Source: JAFGSZ01 sp964492185
Lineage (GTDB): Bacteria; Bacteroidota; Bacteroidia; Bacteroidales; UBA10428
DNA: 55,207 nucleotides
Assembly: GCA_964492185.1 (NCBI GenBank)
Contig: CAZBJH010000007.1
Location: forward strand, 1-55,207
Direction of reading: 5' to 3'
A program made the translations under genes and the position numbers. Below the pieces are notes generated by a model. That model saw only the letters and a list, made by a program, of their open reading frames with translations. It made no database searches and was not told where the DNA came from. Of this stretch, positions 8,178 through 18,700 are shown piece after piece (position 1 is the stretch's first letter; the number at the start of each line of letters is the position of its first letter).

Positions 8178-11100
8178 TTATTTCAATCCGCTGTTATCAA
8201 TATGAAAATAATCAAAGGCTACTTTAAATGTTGTCTCCGGTTCATCACCCTGTTGGAAAAACCTTCGGTAAGCCTCCATACGGGCTGGTAGTTCACCGTC
8301 GCAAACGATTAACCCGGCTTGAATATCTTTTATTAATGCATCAGCCTTTCCTACTTCTTTATAGTTTTTTCCATCGGCAGAACAAAAGGCAATATAAGTA
8401 CTTCCCTGTTTTTCGAGTTTTAAATAAAGAGTATTGTTGTCCTGAATGATGTTATCCATGGGAAGTTGAACTGAAGCTATCTGTTCTCCTTCGGTTTCCA
8501 CCATAAGCTCAACAGTACCGGGTTGTTCTGTGCCACCCCTGTTTCTGAAAGCCCGTCTTCCAAAATTTGCCCGGTATACAAGGCGTACAAAATTATCATC
8601 ATTCTGATAGGCCAGCATACCTGCCTGTTCAGTATATCCAGCAGGTCGGCGCGAACATTCAATTTTTGTTTCCATAGTCCAATCGGTATTAGCGCTTTGT
8701 AATAGCATATTCTCAGCATTGTTATGGCTTTCGGCAAGTTCACCCTCCCCACTTGTCATGACGAGCGAGCCAGCTTTTTCAGACAAACTCCAGGTTGAGT
8801 CATTTTCCCGAATCCAATGCCAATGGTTGCCCAATGCAATATTATTAAACTCATCGCTAACTGAGTGAACCCCAAAACTCACCAAGTATGTATTTTTATC
8901 AAAAGTGAGATAATCCATCACCGCGACAGATGCGGTACCGGGAACAGTTTTTGCCTGTGCTGATACAACATTCACATTTTCATCAGCCGGGATTATATCA
9001 ACTTGGGGCGCCCTGGAGGAAGACTCCTTCATCAGAAAGCTATATTGCTGTTTATCAGGGTTAAATGTCTTCACTGGATTATTGTTCACCATCATCGATT
9101 TTGCTTTCAGGTTGGGCATCACCTTTACCGGAAAACTTCCTGACCGGCTTACCCCATCAATGGTCACAAAGGTGGTAATGGTTGCCACACCCGCACCTGT
9201 GGCTGAAACAACTCCCTGGTTGTTGATTGCCGCAACATTAGGATTGTTGCTATTATATATTACTTCAGCCTTTATTATATCATAAAAACTGTCATCGGTC
9301 ATGGCGGCAGTAACGCTGGTTTGTACAACTTCCCCTTGTTTTAAAACAACAGTGCCACAATCAGCAACAACCGTTTTCAACTCGGGAATATGTTTACCGG
9401 CCATAGTGGCACGAACAGAACCTTTAATATCTTTGGATGAAGAACCTATCTCAAATATATATTCACCTTTATCAAAGGTTATTTTATTTTTTTCCATATC
9501 CCAAAACCACAAATCCGAACAATCAATTTCAATCTGAACGGTTTTGGTTTGTCCTACGGGAAGGGTAACCCTTTTGAATCCTTGCAAACGTTTAATGGGT
9601 CGTTGCCATTCAGCCGGACTATCAGGGGTACGCATATAAACCTGTACCACTTCATCGCCAGCATAATCACCCGCGTTTTTTACATCAACACTCACGATAA
9701 TTTTATCCCGGGGAGTAATGAATGTCTGACTTATCCTGATATTACTGTAATCAAAAGTCGTATATGACAATCCGTAACCAAATTCATATGAAACATCTTT
9801 ATCAAAATACCAGAACGTACGGCCGTTTTTATTCTCACCACCACGAAGGGTGTAGTCTGTAATTGGGGGAAGGTCCTCTACCGATTTATACCAGGTAGCA
9901 TTGAGTTTACCACCGGGATTTACCTCGCCAAATAATATTTTAGCCATCGCATCACCCTGGGCCTGTCCGTTGTATCCTACCCAGATAATCCCGGGAATGT
10001 TTTCTAAATCCTTGAAAGCTTCCACTTCGACACACCCCAGTGTTTGCATAACCACAATGGTGCGGGGATTAACCGCTGCAACCGCCTTGATAAGCTCCAC
10101 CTGGTTGCCTGGCAATAACAGGGTAAGCCTGTCCGCTTCTTCGGTCGCTGTTTTTTCATCGGTACCAACAAATACGACAGCCACATCCGATGTCCGTGCC
10201 TGTTCGATGGTTTCTTCTGCTATGGGTGCATTATCCGGTGCTTTGTACACGATGTATAAGGTTTGTGGTTCGGTAAGCCCCAGTTTATTGACCTTCATTT
10301 TCATCAGACTTCCGGCACCATACACACCGCCCACTTCTTTGCCGGAAGCAGCGGTGGCATCCATTGTGGCTACCAGGTTACCATCCGGCGATCCCACGCG
10401 TACCTCAATAATCCCCCCTTCGGTTGGAATGTTAACTACTATACCCATCGAATCAACATTGGTCAGATCAACGTTATTATATGATGTCCAGGTACCATCA
10501 TCAATGGTCCGTACCTGCTCCACTGAGCCCATACCGGAGCCGACAGTAATGCCTTCGGCAGCATCTGCAAATTTTGTGGCATCATATTTTGTGATCGTAC
10601 CATCGGTTTTTTGCAATTCAAACCCGGCAACATAAAGCAGGTTACTTTTGCTGGCCGTATTACCTCCGGAACTGTGTGCAATTTCTGTTGAAAATCCATT
10701 GTCCTGGATATACCTGGTAATCCCATTTAAAGGGGTAATCATCACCGACTGTTCGGGCCTTCCCGAATATGGACCCAGTTCAACCTCATCGGCCTGCGGG
10801 CCAATCAATGCAATCTTTTTTAGTTGTGATGGATTTAGTGGCAGGGCATTTCTGATGGTATTAACAACGGGGTTGTTTTTTAACAAAACCGGTGTTTTTG
10901 TGGCAATTTCCAAGGCCAGTGCCTGATTAGCCGGTGAATTCACCATGCCTGTCTGATAAAGCGCATGCGGAACCTTTCGTGGCGGGTCGAACTCACCAGT
11001 CCGCATCCGGATAGTAAACACATGTAACAATGCCTTGTCGATATCGGCCATTGTGATAAGCCCTTGATTCAATGCATCGATAGCGCTGTTCTGATACACA

Positions 11101-12041
11101 CTACCGCAATCGCAGTCCACACCCGCTTTAAGACCCGATGCTGTAGCTTCTTCAGGTGTTTCAACGTAATAATGACCGGTATAAATATCTTCAATTGCCG
11201 CACAATCACCAGTGATATAGCCCTTCAAACCATAAGTTCTCCTTGCAATGGTATCGATGTAAAATTTACTGGCAGAAGTTGGAACACCATTCACCGCATT
11301 GTAGGATGTCATGATGGAGGGTAAATTGTTTTCTTCAATAAGTTTTTTATATGGCGTAAGATAAAACTCCCGCATGTCTCTGCTATCCATATCCGAGCTG
11401 CTCACATGCCGGTCGAACTCACTGTTGTTGGCAAAATAATGTTTGGCGCAAGGAACCGTTTTTAAATAGTCAGGATCATCACCCATCATCCCGCGAACAA
11501 ATCCACCGGCAATTTCCGAAACGAGGAACGGGTCTTCTCCGTACGTTTCGCCGGTTCTGCCCCACCTGGGATCCCGAATTGGCTCAACCACCGGTGACCA
11601 AAAGGTTAATCCTTTAGTGCCAGTAGCATATATTGCACGGGCTTCATCAGCAATGGCAGCAGCTTCCCTTTGAATAAGGTCCGGATCCCAGGCGGAACCC
11701 AGCGCTACGCTATTCGGAAATGAAGTAGGTCCGGGAAGGCCTGCAGCCGGATTGGCGAAAGTAAGGACTCCATGCAAGGCTTCACTCCATACATTATAGG
11801 CTTTTATTCCCAACCGGGGGATAGGCGCCATATTATTGCCAAGCAGGCTTTGTTTTTCTTCCAGGGTAAGCCTGGAAACCAAATCAGCAGCTCTTTCTTC
11901 AAACGAATACGATGTATTGAGGTAAATGGGTAATTTGGTTGTATGATTTTCAGGTTCAGCAGGATGGTATGCTGTGAAAAAAACAATTGTTAACAACCCG
12001 CTTAAGAAGATCAGATAAGAGATGAAGGATCTTTTATTCAT
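8178..12041 (-). CDS. Multimodular GH3 glycosidase (probable beta-xylosidase), paralogue B
   Basis: This is 1287 aa from the ATG at 12041. The frame stays open for 27 more codons upstream, but the Met at 12041 directly precedes the signal-peptide-like MNKRSFISYLIFL. The domain order is the same as in the 1502-5317 gene: GH3 N-terminal domain with RDPRWGR and nucleophile Asp279 in ITGDCAA, GH3 C-terminal domain with an internal CBM6-like insert, Fn3-like, BIG2-like, and a ConA-like C-terminus ending in FDYFHIDNSGLK. The two are plainly duplicates, but loop sequences such as the stretch after ALHG differ, which may reflect different linkage preference. It is first in the minus-strand cluster and divergent from the lipoprotein gene at 12212, so the 170-bp gap between them should hold both promoters. 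Confidence 0.87.
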   Translation of the reverse strand: MNKRSFISYLIFLSGLLTIVFFTAYHPAEPENHTTKLPIYLNTSYSFEERAADLVSRLTLEEKQSLLGNNMAPIPRLGIKAYNVWSEALHGVLTFANPAAGLPGPTSFPNSVALGSAWDPDLIQREAAAIADEARAIYATGTKGLTFWSPVVEPIRDPRWGRTGETYGEDPFLVSEIAGGFVRGMMGDDPDYLKTVPCAKHYFANNSEFDRHVSSSDMDSRDMREFYLTPYKKLIEENNLPSIMTSYNAVNGVPTSASKFYIDTIARRTYGLKGYITGDCAAIEDIYTGHYYVETPEEATASGLKAGVDCDCGSVYQNSAIDALNQGLITMADIDKALLHVFTIRMRTGEFDPPRKVPHALYQTGMVNSPANQALALEIATKTPVLLKNNPVVNTIRNALPLNPSQLKKIALIGPQADEVELGPYSGRPEQSVMITPLNGITRYIQDNGFSTEIAHSSGGNTASKSNLLYVAGFELQKTDGTITKYDATKFADAAEGITVGSGMGSVEQVRTIDDGTWTSYNNVDLTNVDSMGIVVNIPTEGGIIEVRVGSPDGNLVATMDATAASGKEVGGVYGAGSLMKMKVNKLGLTEPQTLYIVYKAPDNAPIAEETIEQARTSDVAVVFVGTDEKTATEEADRLTLLLPGNQVELIKAVAAVNPRTIVVMQTLGCVEVEAFKDLENIPGIIWVGYNGQAQGDAMAKILFGEVNPGGKLNATWYKSVEDLPPITDYTLRGGENKNGRTFWYFDKDVSYEFGYGLSYTTFDYSNIRISQTFITPRDKIIVSVDVKNAGDYAGDEVVQVYMRTPDSPAEWQRPIKRLQGFKRVTLPVGQTKTVQIEIDCSDLWFWDMEKNKITFDKGEYIFEIGSSSKDIKGSVRATMAGKHIPELKTVVADCGTVVLKQGEVVQTSVTAAMTDDSFYDIIKAEVIYNSNNPNVAAINNQGVVSATGAGVATITTFVTIDGVSRSGSFPVKVMPNLKAKSMMVNNNPVKTFNPDKQQYSFLMKESSSRAPQVDIIPADENVNVVSAQAKTVPGTASVAVMDYLTFDKNTYLVSFGVHSVSDEFNNIALGNHWHWIRENDSTWSLSEKAGSLVMTSGEGELAESHNNAENMLLQSANTDWTMETKIECSRRPAGYTEQAGMLAYQNDDNFVRLVYRANFGRRAFRNRGGTEQPGTVELMVETEGEQIASVQLPMDNIIQDNNTLYLKLEKQGSTYIAFCSADGKNYKEVGKADALIKDIQAGLIVCDGELPARMEAYRRFFQQGDEPETTFKVAFDYFHIDNSGLK

Positions 12042-12211
12042 AATAAAAAAATTAATTTGACAATGCCTGTTTAAATATATCAATTCATTGAAATCATAAC
12101 AAGGGCTATCAAATATATACAATTCCTATAATTTCAGAAGAAGATGATAAGAGTTCTTTTTGTTAAACCCGGTACTTTTTGTACATTTAAGTGCCTAACA
12201 AAAACATAATT

Positions 12212-14440
12212 ATGAAAAACCTAAAATTTTACGGCATTAGCATCATGATATGCATCAGTTTGCTATATGCCTGTTCCGATGAAATTCGAAAAGAACTGGG
12301 AACACTACAAACAGGGGAATCCTTTGCTTTTGTTCAGGATACATCCGGATTATGGGGTATTGAAATTACCGGAATAAATACCCCGTCAATATATCAACCA
12401 AATCCGGCCCGTATAGAAATTTATGAAAATTATGGGGACTTACGGGTACTAAGTTCAGGTTATCATCAAGTGGCTAAAACCAATGTTGGAATTAATGCTC
12501 ACGCTGAAGTAGTATTTTCTGACAGTGTGGTTTTTAAGGTTAATGATTTCTGGAAAACAGCTGGTTCAGTCCTATCTGTTCAACGTGAAATAGAAGTGAC
12601 AGGCAATGCTTCCGGTGGTTTTAATTCTTCTGTAGTTTTTAACGTGGATACCGCCGTTCACTGGGAGGATATAAACTGCCTGGCTCCGGGCGCGTTGTAT
12701 GGCGATCCTACCCACGACGGTGACCGTTCGGCTGGAGGAACCATTAACCATGAAGCCAAACGATTTCTCACGCGGGAAGATATCCTGTCGGCACCATTGT
12801 TTGCCTTAGCATTTCAAAATGGCTCATCGGTGGCGGTTTTGAATCCGGATCCACGAGGGGAAACCACACTCAATGAGACAAGACTTAAAGAGACAGTAAT
12901 GGCCGATGAGCGTTATACATTTGGTGCCCTGGGCGCCTGGCAAAATGAGCAAGACCCGATTGAATTTGGCTTTATGTTTCCCGGCTCAACAACACGGTAT
13001 TCACGCGATACTTTAGCACCCGCTGAAGCAATATGGATCAGACGATATCACCCAATAAAAAAAGACGTGGCTCATCAATACGAGGTAAATTTCCGCTTTG
13101 GCCAAAATGAAGAATTCAGGGATATGATTCGTAATGCATGGCGTTGGACATGGAATACCCTGGATCCGGAAATCATGCATATTGATGTGGAAGAAATGCG
13201 GGCCGTGTTAATCGATCACCTGGCCGATCAGGCGGCAACCATTGACGGCCGTACCGGTATTCCCTTTGCCATTGCCACCTACGACACGGCCTATCCGCAA
13301 TGGAATTGGACCATGACCGCCATGGGTTTTGTGAGCAAGAACCTGGAATGCGCGGATCAGTTGCTGCGTGAAAGCGACCGCGACAGTACCCAACGGGAAC
13401 AATATATGCGCAAAACCGGGCTAAACATAATTCATTCCATGGTAGAGGCGCTGAATACCATACCCCTGGAGGCCACAGGGTACGACCTCGCTACCGGTGA
13501 ACCATGGTATCACTTCTGGCTGGCGCCCTGGCTCCGTAATGCAACAGAAGGCATGAGGGTGCTGGTGAGAACCTACCAGCGCGAGCGGGATAACGGTCAC
13601 CTGCATCCGGATTGGTTTAGCTGGGTGAAATCTTACGCGGACTGGCTTCTCCTGCAGCAACGCGAGGATGGCTCCTTCCCACGAAGATGGAAACCCGGAA
13701 GCAACGAGGTAGTCGAGACCACAGGAACGGCAAGTTACTGCCCTGTCCCTTTACTCGTGCTAATGACAGAAGAAACCGGTGATTCAGTATACCAACAGGC
13801 AGCCATCCGGGCTGCAACCTATATCTGGGAAAACTGGGGACAACATGGCCTATTTATTGGGGGTACCAGCGATAACCCGAACATTACCGATAAAGAAGCC
13901 GGCATGTTAAGCCTGGAGGCCTTTTTGAGCTTGTATGAGGCCACAAAGGATGAGCAATGGCTTGAACGTGCAAAAACTGCAGCGGATTTCACTGAAACCT
14001 GGATTTGGATCTGGAATGTGCCCATGCCAATTGATGCTGATAATGAAAGTCTGCACTGGAAAAAAGGAGTGCCCACCATAGGCGTGCAGGGCATATCGGC
14101 ACGTACACCCGGCGGTGTGGATGAATACCTGGATTGGTCTGCCTCATCCTACGCTAAACTTTACAAATACACCGGCGATGAGCATTATCTTGAGGTAGCA
14201 CGGTTGCTCTTACACAACACCAAATCCATGGTGGCCATGCCAGGGAGGCTACACGGCATGAAGGACATTGGCTGGCAACAGGAACACTGGAGCATGGGTC
14301 CCGGCAGGCATGGCCGAGGTTATGGAGGTCATCAGTTCTGGTTACCCTGGATTTCATCGAATCACCTGTACAGCATAACAGGACTTGAAGAATTCGACCC
14401 GGAATTATATGAACAACTTACAACAGAAAAAAATCAATGA
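12212..14440 (+). CDS. Lipoprotein with six-hairpin glycosidase-like domain, unassigned family
   Basis: This is 742 aa from the ATG at 12212, which begins a clear SPII signal: the lipobox SLLYAC puts the lipid-anchored Cys at residue 21. A GTG at 12191 extends the frame seven codons but is less likely. The N-terminal third is a beta-sandwich. The rest is rich in Trp and helix pairs (WRWTWNTLDPE, WLLLQQREDGSFPRRW, YLEVARLLLHNT), typical of (alpha/alpha)6-barrel glycosidases, uronyl hydrolases or epimerase-type enzymes. I cannot assign a CAZy family from motifs. Its place between xylan-degrading genes and a GH39 fossil suggests a surface or periplasmic enzyme acting on the same glycan. Candidate acids include the Asp and Glu in QREDGSF, but this is a guess. 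Confidence 0.7.
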   Translation: MKNLKFYGISIMICISLLYACSDEIRKELGTLQTGESFAFVQDTSGLWGIEITGINTPSIYQPNPARIEIYENYGDLRVLSSGYHQVAKTNVGINAHAEVVFSDSVVFKVNDFWKTAGSVLSVQREIEVTGNASGGFNSSVVFNVDTAVHWEDINCLAPGALYGDPTHDGDRSAGGTINHEAKRFLTREDILSAPLFALAFQNGSSVAVLNPDPRGETTLNETRLKETVMADERYTFGALGAWQNEQDPIEFGFMFPGSTTRYSRDTLAPAEAIWIRRYHPIKKDVAHQYEVNFRFGQNEEFRDMIRNAWRWTWNTLDPEIMHIDVEEMRAVLIDHLADQAATIDGRTGIPFAIATYDTAYPQWNWTMTAMGFVSKNLECADQLLRESDRDSTQREQYMRKTGLNIIHSMVEALNTIPLEATGYDLATGEPWYHFWLAPWLRNATEGMRVLVRTYQRERDNGHLHPDWFSWVKSYADWLLLQQREDGSFPRRWKPGSNEVVETTGTASYCPVPLLVLMTEETGDSVYQQAAIRAATYIWENWGQHGLFIGGTSDNPNITDKEAGMLSLEAFLSLYEATKDEQWLERAKTAADFTETWIWIWNVPMPIDADNESLHWKKGVPTIGVQGISARTPGGVDEYLDWSASSYAKLYKYTGDEHYLEVARLLLHNTKSMVAMPGRLHGMKDIGWQQEHWSMGPGRHGRGYGGHQFWLPWISSNHLYSITGLEEFDPELYEQLTTEKNQ

Positions 14441-15082
14441 TATAAAATTAATTCTTTTAACACAACGTGTAATTCTGAAAACACGCTGGTTTTTTATCCT
14501 GATTTTTATTTCAGCCGGATGCACAAGCCATGAAAATAATGTATCCATAACCGTTAATGCAAACCAGGAGATCGATGAGGTGGAACATACCTGGGCATGG
14601 TTTGGGTATGATGAATCTAATTATACCTACATGAAATACGGTAAAATAACTGTTGGGGGAACTTACTGAAATGAGCCCGGATCCGGTTTATGTACGTGCC
14701 CATAACCTGATGACCACAGGCTATGGTATACCGGCACTGAAATGGGGCTCAACCAATATGCAGGGCCTGCTGAAAAACACGAAATAGATTAATAGACAGC
14801 ACAATATAGCAACTAATTGTTTATTAAGTGCAAGGTTTTTAACTCATGCTAATAAAATCCTTTGCATTTATTAAGGATAATATTTCGTCAATCTTATTTT
14901 ACGGCTGGGCTTATCCACCCAACGATTATGAGAATTGGCAGAATTAATTTATCAATGAGTAACACATCGTGTGGAACGCTACTGAAAAGCCTAGGTTGAA
15001 AGCTGGTACTGGCAGGTTTGGAATGAACCCAATATCCCAAATCTGAAAGCCGAAGACCAGCTTAACCCAACTTGAAAATCCA
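14409..15082 (+). pseudogene. Decayed GH39 beta-xylosidase gene (frameshifts, stops, internal deletion)
   Basis: The first ~85 codons read as an exported protein (hydrophobic FILIFISAGC) followed by the GH39 start: HTWAWFGYDESNYTYMKYGK. A frameshift near 14643 moves the match to another frame, which reads EMSPDPVYVRAHNLMT and then GIPALKWGSTNMQG. There it is broken by a repeat element at 14767-14886. Past the element GH39 resumes as YGWAYPPNDYENWQN (from 14900). With two in-frame stops, VERY then VESWYWQVWNEPNI follows, containing the catalytic acid/base motif NEP, and the frame ends at about 15082. About 80 residues usually found between GSTN and YGWAYP are missing. The 5' end overlaps the preceding gene by 32 bp. 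The gene is certainly inactive; it records lost xylosidase capacity. Confidence 0.9.
14767..14886 (+). repeat. Short repeat element family M3, copy B, inside the GH39 fossil
   Basis: It begins with ctgctgaaaaacacgaaat and ends near ggataatatttc. It is the reverse complement of copy A with about 85 percent identity by eye. It sits exactly where GH39 similarity stops (after GSTNMQG) and restarts about 15 bp after its right end, so it was probably inserted into the gene or sits at a deletion junction. Confidence 0.7.
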
Positions 15083-15186
15083 CAACCATAAAGCATTCAT
15101 ATGCAATGTGATGCAATTTTGTTTTTTACAATTGGGGCACTACTTTTGTTTTGTTGATATATGGCCGGTGTTAAAAATCATGCCTG

Positions 15187-15396
15187 TTAAAAATTTGTTT
15201 TTGTTCTTTTGTCGGCCTGGTACATATTAATATAGATTTTTTTATTGTCCTTGGTGTTCACTCTTACTATTGAGGATTGCATCGGCCTCATTTTTTCAAC
15301 AATGGTGGACCAACTATAATCAATGTTGTTTTCTTTTAACCACCTCCTGGTATAATTTATAATAAAAACGTAACCTGAATAAAAATGCTTGCCTTT
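15187..15396 (-). pseudogene. Possible C-terminal remnant of an IS4/IS1634-type transposase
   Basis: An open frame of about 69 codons without a start codon reads, in part, RRWLKENNIDYSWSTIVEKM and later VRVNTKDNKKIYINMYQA. The pattern (Y.RR.LK.NNI..SW.TI..KM, then a basic KDNKKI stretch) resembles the tail of DDE transposases of the IS4/IS1634 group. No catalytic region, no start and no flanking inverted repeats were found. It would be debris of an insertion sequence next to the GH39 fossil. The assignment rests on pattern memory only. Confidence 0.4.
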
Positions 15397-15683
15397 AACC
15401 CTTTTGAGGTTTATGCCGGGTACCTCAAAAAGTTAGGAGAAAAGGACTCTTTTTATCATTATTATGCACATCAGCTAAAAATGGCTGGCGACATAGCTTC
15501 ATCCTTTCCTGCAGCTTATACAGGTTACCATCAGAAATCTGATTTCAGCATTCCCAAAAACCGGTTGTCGCGGCTGTATTTATAATAAGGTTAGAGAATA
15601 ATCTGAAAATGAAACCCTACAAACATTTGAAGTCCTGATAGATCATAATAAAGTATATTGTTACTCGTTTTTACATTTATAAC
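15397..15683. other. Intergenic stretch, no confident gene
   Basis: It contains a 66-codon plus-strand ORF (15385-15585, starting MLAFNPFEVYAGYL). This overlaps the transposase-like remnant on the other strand and resembles nothing I know. I regard it as decayed DNA rather than a gene. Confidence 0.4.
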
Positions 15684-15715
15684 AAAAGGGCCTGACTGGA
15701 AAGACAGGCCCTTTT
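15684..15715 (-). terminator. Intrinsic terminator of the GH98 gene
   Basis: A perfect 11-bp stem, aaaagggcctg (15684-15694) with caggcccttttt-type partner (15705-15715), encloses a 10-nt loop. On the minus strand it is followed by a short T tract. It lies 26 bp after the GH98 stop codon. Confidence 0.85.
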
Positions 15716-15740
15716 AAACAAATAATCATAACTAAACAAT

Positions 15741-18700
15741 CTATCTCAAACCTTCAATCCACTCTTTAGCAACTACTACCTGATAATTGGAAAGCGTTTT
15801 CTTTACAATATATATACCGGGGGCCGTTGGTTTTTCTTCAAGTCTTTGTCCCATTAATGTATAATACTCTGCTGATATAACTAGTGCATTTCCCCGATTA
15901 GGATCAATTCTATCACCGGGTTCAGCAATACCAGTTATTAATGTTGATTTTAAGGTAGCACAACCCTGGGGAATTCCAACAGTTTCTAAATAGTCTATAT
16001 TGCCCAGCCCTTCGTCACCGATAGCTTCAAGTCTCACAAGGTATGTTCCGGCATTTACATCAGCATCTGCCGAAACTGTATTCCATGTAATCCATGATCC
16101 GGTAGAAGGGAAATTAATGTTAAATACCACGGTTAAACCATCTATCATAAGGTTGCCAGGCCGGTCAGTGGAACTTGCGTACCTGAATGTAAAGGTTTTG
16201 GTTCCTGATGTTGGGAAGTAAACATTCCATTCAATGCCATTGCCGGTTGCATTGTTGGTATTAGCGAAACCATCACCGGTATAACCGTCATTATTATTAT
16301 CTATTGTACCGTCAACACTACAAAAACCTGTGGTATTCTCCTGTATGGTGACCGGCTCGCTGATAATGCAGTTAGTAGCAGTACCACCTTCACCCGATGG
16401 AGTTGAACCACTACTGGCAATACATATCTTATCCAATTTTGTGCCATCTTCCCGATATGCAACAGTTAGAGTATGTTGTCCGGCATTTAAGGCATAAGAA
16501 CCGATGTCGTCCCAGGTCCAGGTAGTGGATGCGGCAATGCCATTCCAATTCAACCATGAACCACCATCCACGCTTATCCAGAATGAATCATCATCCGGGC
16601 TTGGTGCAATAACACGCCCCCAAATGGTGTAAGTATTGCTTTCACTAACATTAAATGTATAGGATATCTGGCTGCCCGCATCGGTTGGAACACTCCCTGT
16701 GCTGGTATTACCCGGTTGAATAGTAACATATCCTCCATTAGAGGCAGTACCATCGGTATTTATATCCCACAGCGAACCCACTGAACCACATTCAGCTTCC
16801 AGCCAAACCTCTCCGCCTTCAACAGAAATATTGAAATTCCGCGTACTTTGTGCACCACAAGCATTAGTATATATTGCTGTAGCAATACATGAACTTACTG
16901 GTATAATTATTTGCTCGCGTGAGGAGCCTGATGTGCCACATCCGCTCCAGCTCCATGATCCAACGCTTAATGGTTGGGGACCTAATACAATCGTACTACC
17001 TGAAGTAACACTAATGTTTGAAGTCTGTTGCCAGCTTCCACCATCAACCTGAACGTAGGGTGTAATTTCATCCGGCTCACAGGAAATACAATTATTTGCT
17101 GTTGCGCCTTCCCCTGAAGGTGTAGTGCCAGTATTTGTGATGAAAATCTTATCCAATTGAGTGCCATCTTCACGGAAAGCAATGGTTAAAGTATGCGAAC
17201 CGGCAGTTAAGCTATAAGAGTCAATATCATCCCAGGTCCAGGTAGTGGATGCAGTTATTCCGTTCCAGTTTAACCAGGCCCCTCCATCAACACTAACCCA
17301 ATATGAATCATCGTCATATGTAGGCGCGATCACACGGCCCCAAATGGTAAAAGTGCCGTCTTCCGTAATGTCGAAAGAATAGGTAATTTGTCCACTCGCA
17401 TCGGTTGGAGCGCTTCCCGTGCTGTTGTTGCCTGATTGAACCGTAACATATTCTCCATTCGAGGCTGCTGCATCTGCTGATACATTCCAAAGCGAACCAA
17501 CAATACCACATTCAGCTTCGAGCCACACCTCATTACCGGGAGCATTACCAACCGGGGTAAATGCAAACTGCTGTCCTTCTGCCGCCCAATAAGAGTATTG
17601 TTGAATGTTAGCTCCATCGTCAGTTGAGCTGCTTTCTACATCCAATCCTTTACCGCTGTTGTAATTTATGATGCTGTAATAACCATCACCACGATCTGTT
17701 AAACAAAACTGTTGTGCAGATCCACCATGGCAGGTCCATTGTTGTATATTGGCCCCATCATCAAAAGAAGCGCCTGTAACATCCAGGCATTTATCGCTGT
17801 GGACATTGGTGAAAGTATATAAACCGTTTGACTGCGACACAATCCATTGTTGATTTTCAGCGCCTGTGCAGCTCCATTGAACAACATCGCCGCCATCTTC
17901 TGTTGAGAAGTTATACACATCAAGGCATTTACCACTTACTTTTGGTGAAATGGTATAAATGCCATTTGGCAAGGTAGTTTCACCGATACATCCGACAGGA
18001 TTATTATTCTCATCTCCTACAACAATATTGTCAAAATGGATAGAAGCCGGGGCAGAACCTGTAGCAACCAATTCAATGGTGTTCTGTCCGGCATTAAGAT
18101 CAATATTTTGCGTTACTGTATTCCAATCGCTAAGGGAAGGTGTAGCTGTATATGTTGGTGCAGCCACATAAGCCCCGTTAATATATATTGCCACCGTATT
18201 TATATTTGCACCGGTTACGGCATATCGTATGTTAAGCGGGTAAGTCCCCGCGCTTTGCATATCAACAATATCCCTGATGCCGGCTGAAGAATTTGTTCCG
18301 AAATTTAAATATCCCTGACCGGTGTAATTACGAATATTTTCATTGAACCCACTGGTTGTAATACCGGCAATGTTTTTATAATCAAAGCATTCTCCTTCAT
18401 GCTGGCGAGGGCCAGTGTACACAACCGGGGCATTTGGTGTTGTAATGGTAGCTTCTGTATAATTAGTTAACCGGCCGGTGGCTGTACCTGAACAGTTAAT
18501 GTTAATATCCAGGGAGCCATTGTGATATATATGCAAAGTCCAAACACCGTTTGTCCAGTCACTCCAGAGTTCGCTGGGCTGATGGCTTGCCCTGTCTGAC
18601 CAGGTGTATGTTGGGCACTCCGAACTACCATAGATTTTGATAATATCGGTTTTTAAATCTGTGTTTAGCACGTTATCATAGTTGCTTAAATATACTGTCA

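Noticed and set aside
15385..15585. 66-codon plus-strand ORF
   Set aside because: It overlaps the transposase-like remnant, resembles no known family and lies in decayed DNA.
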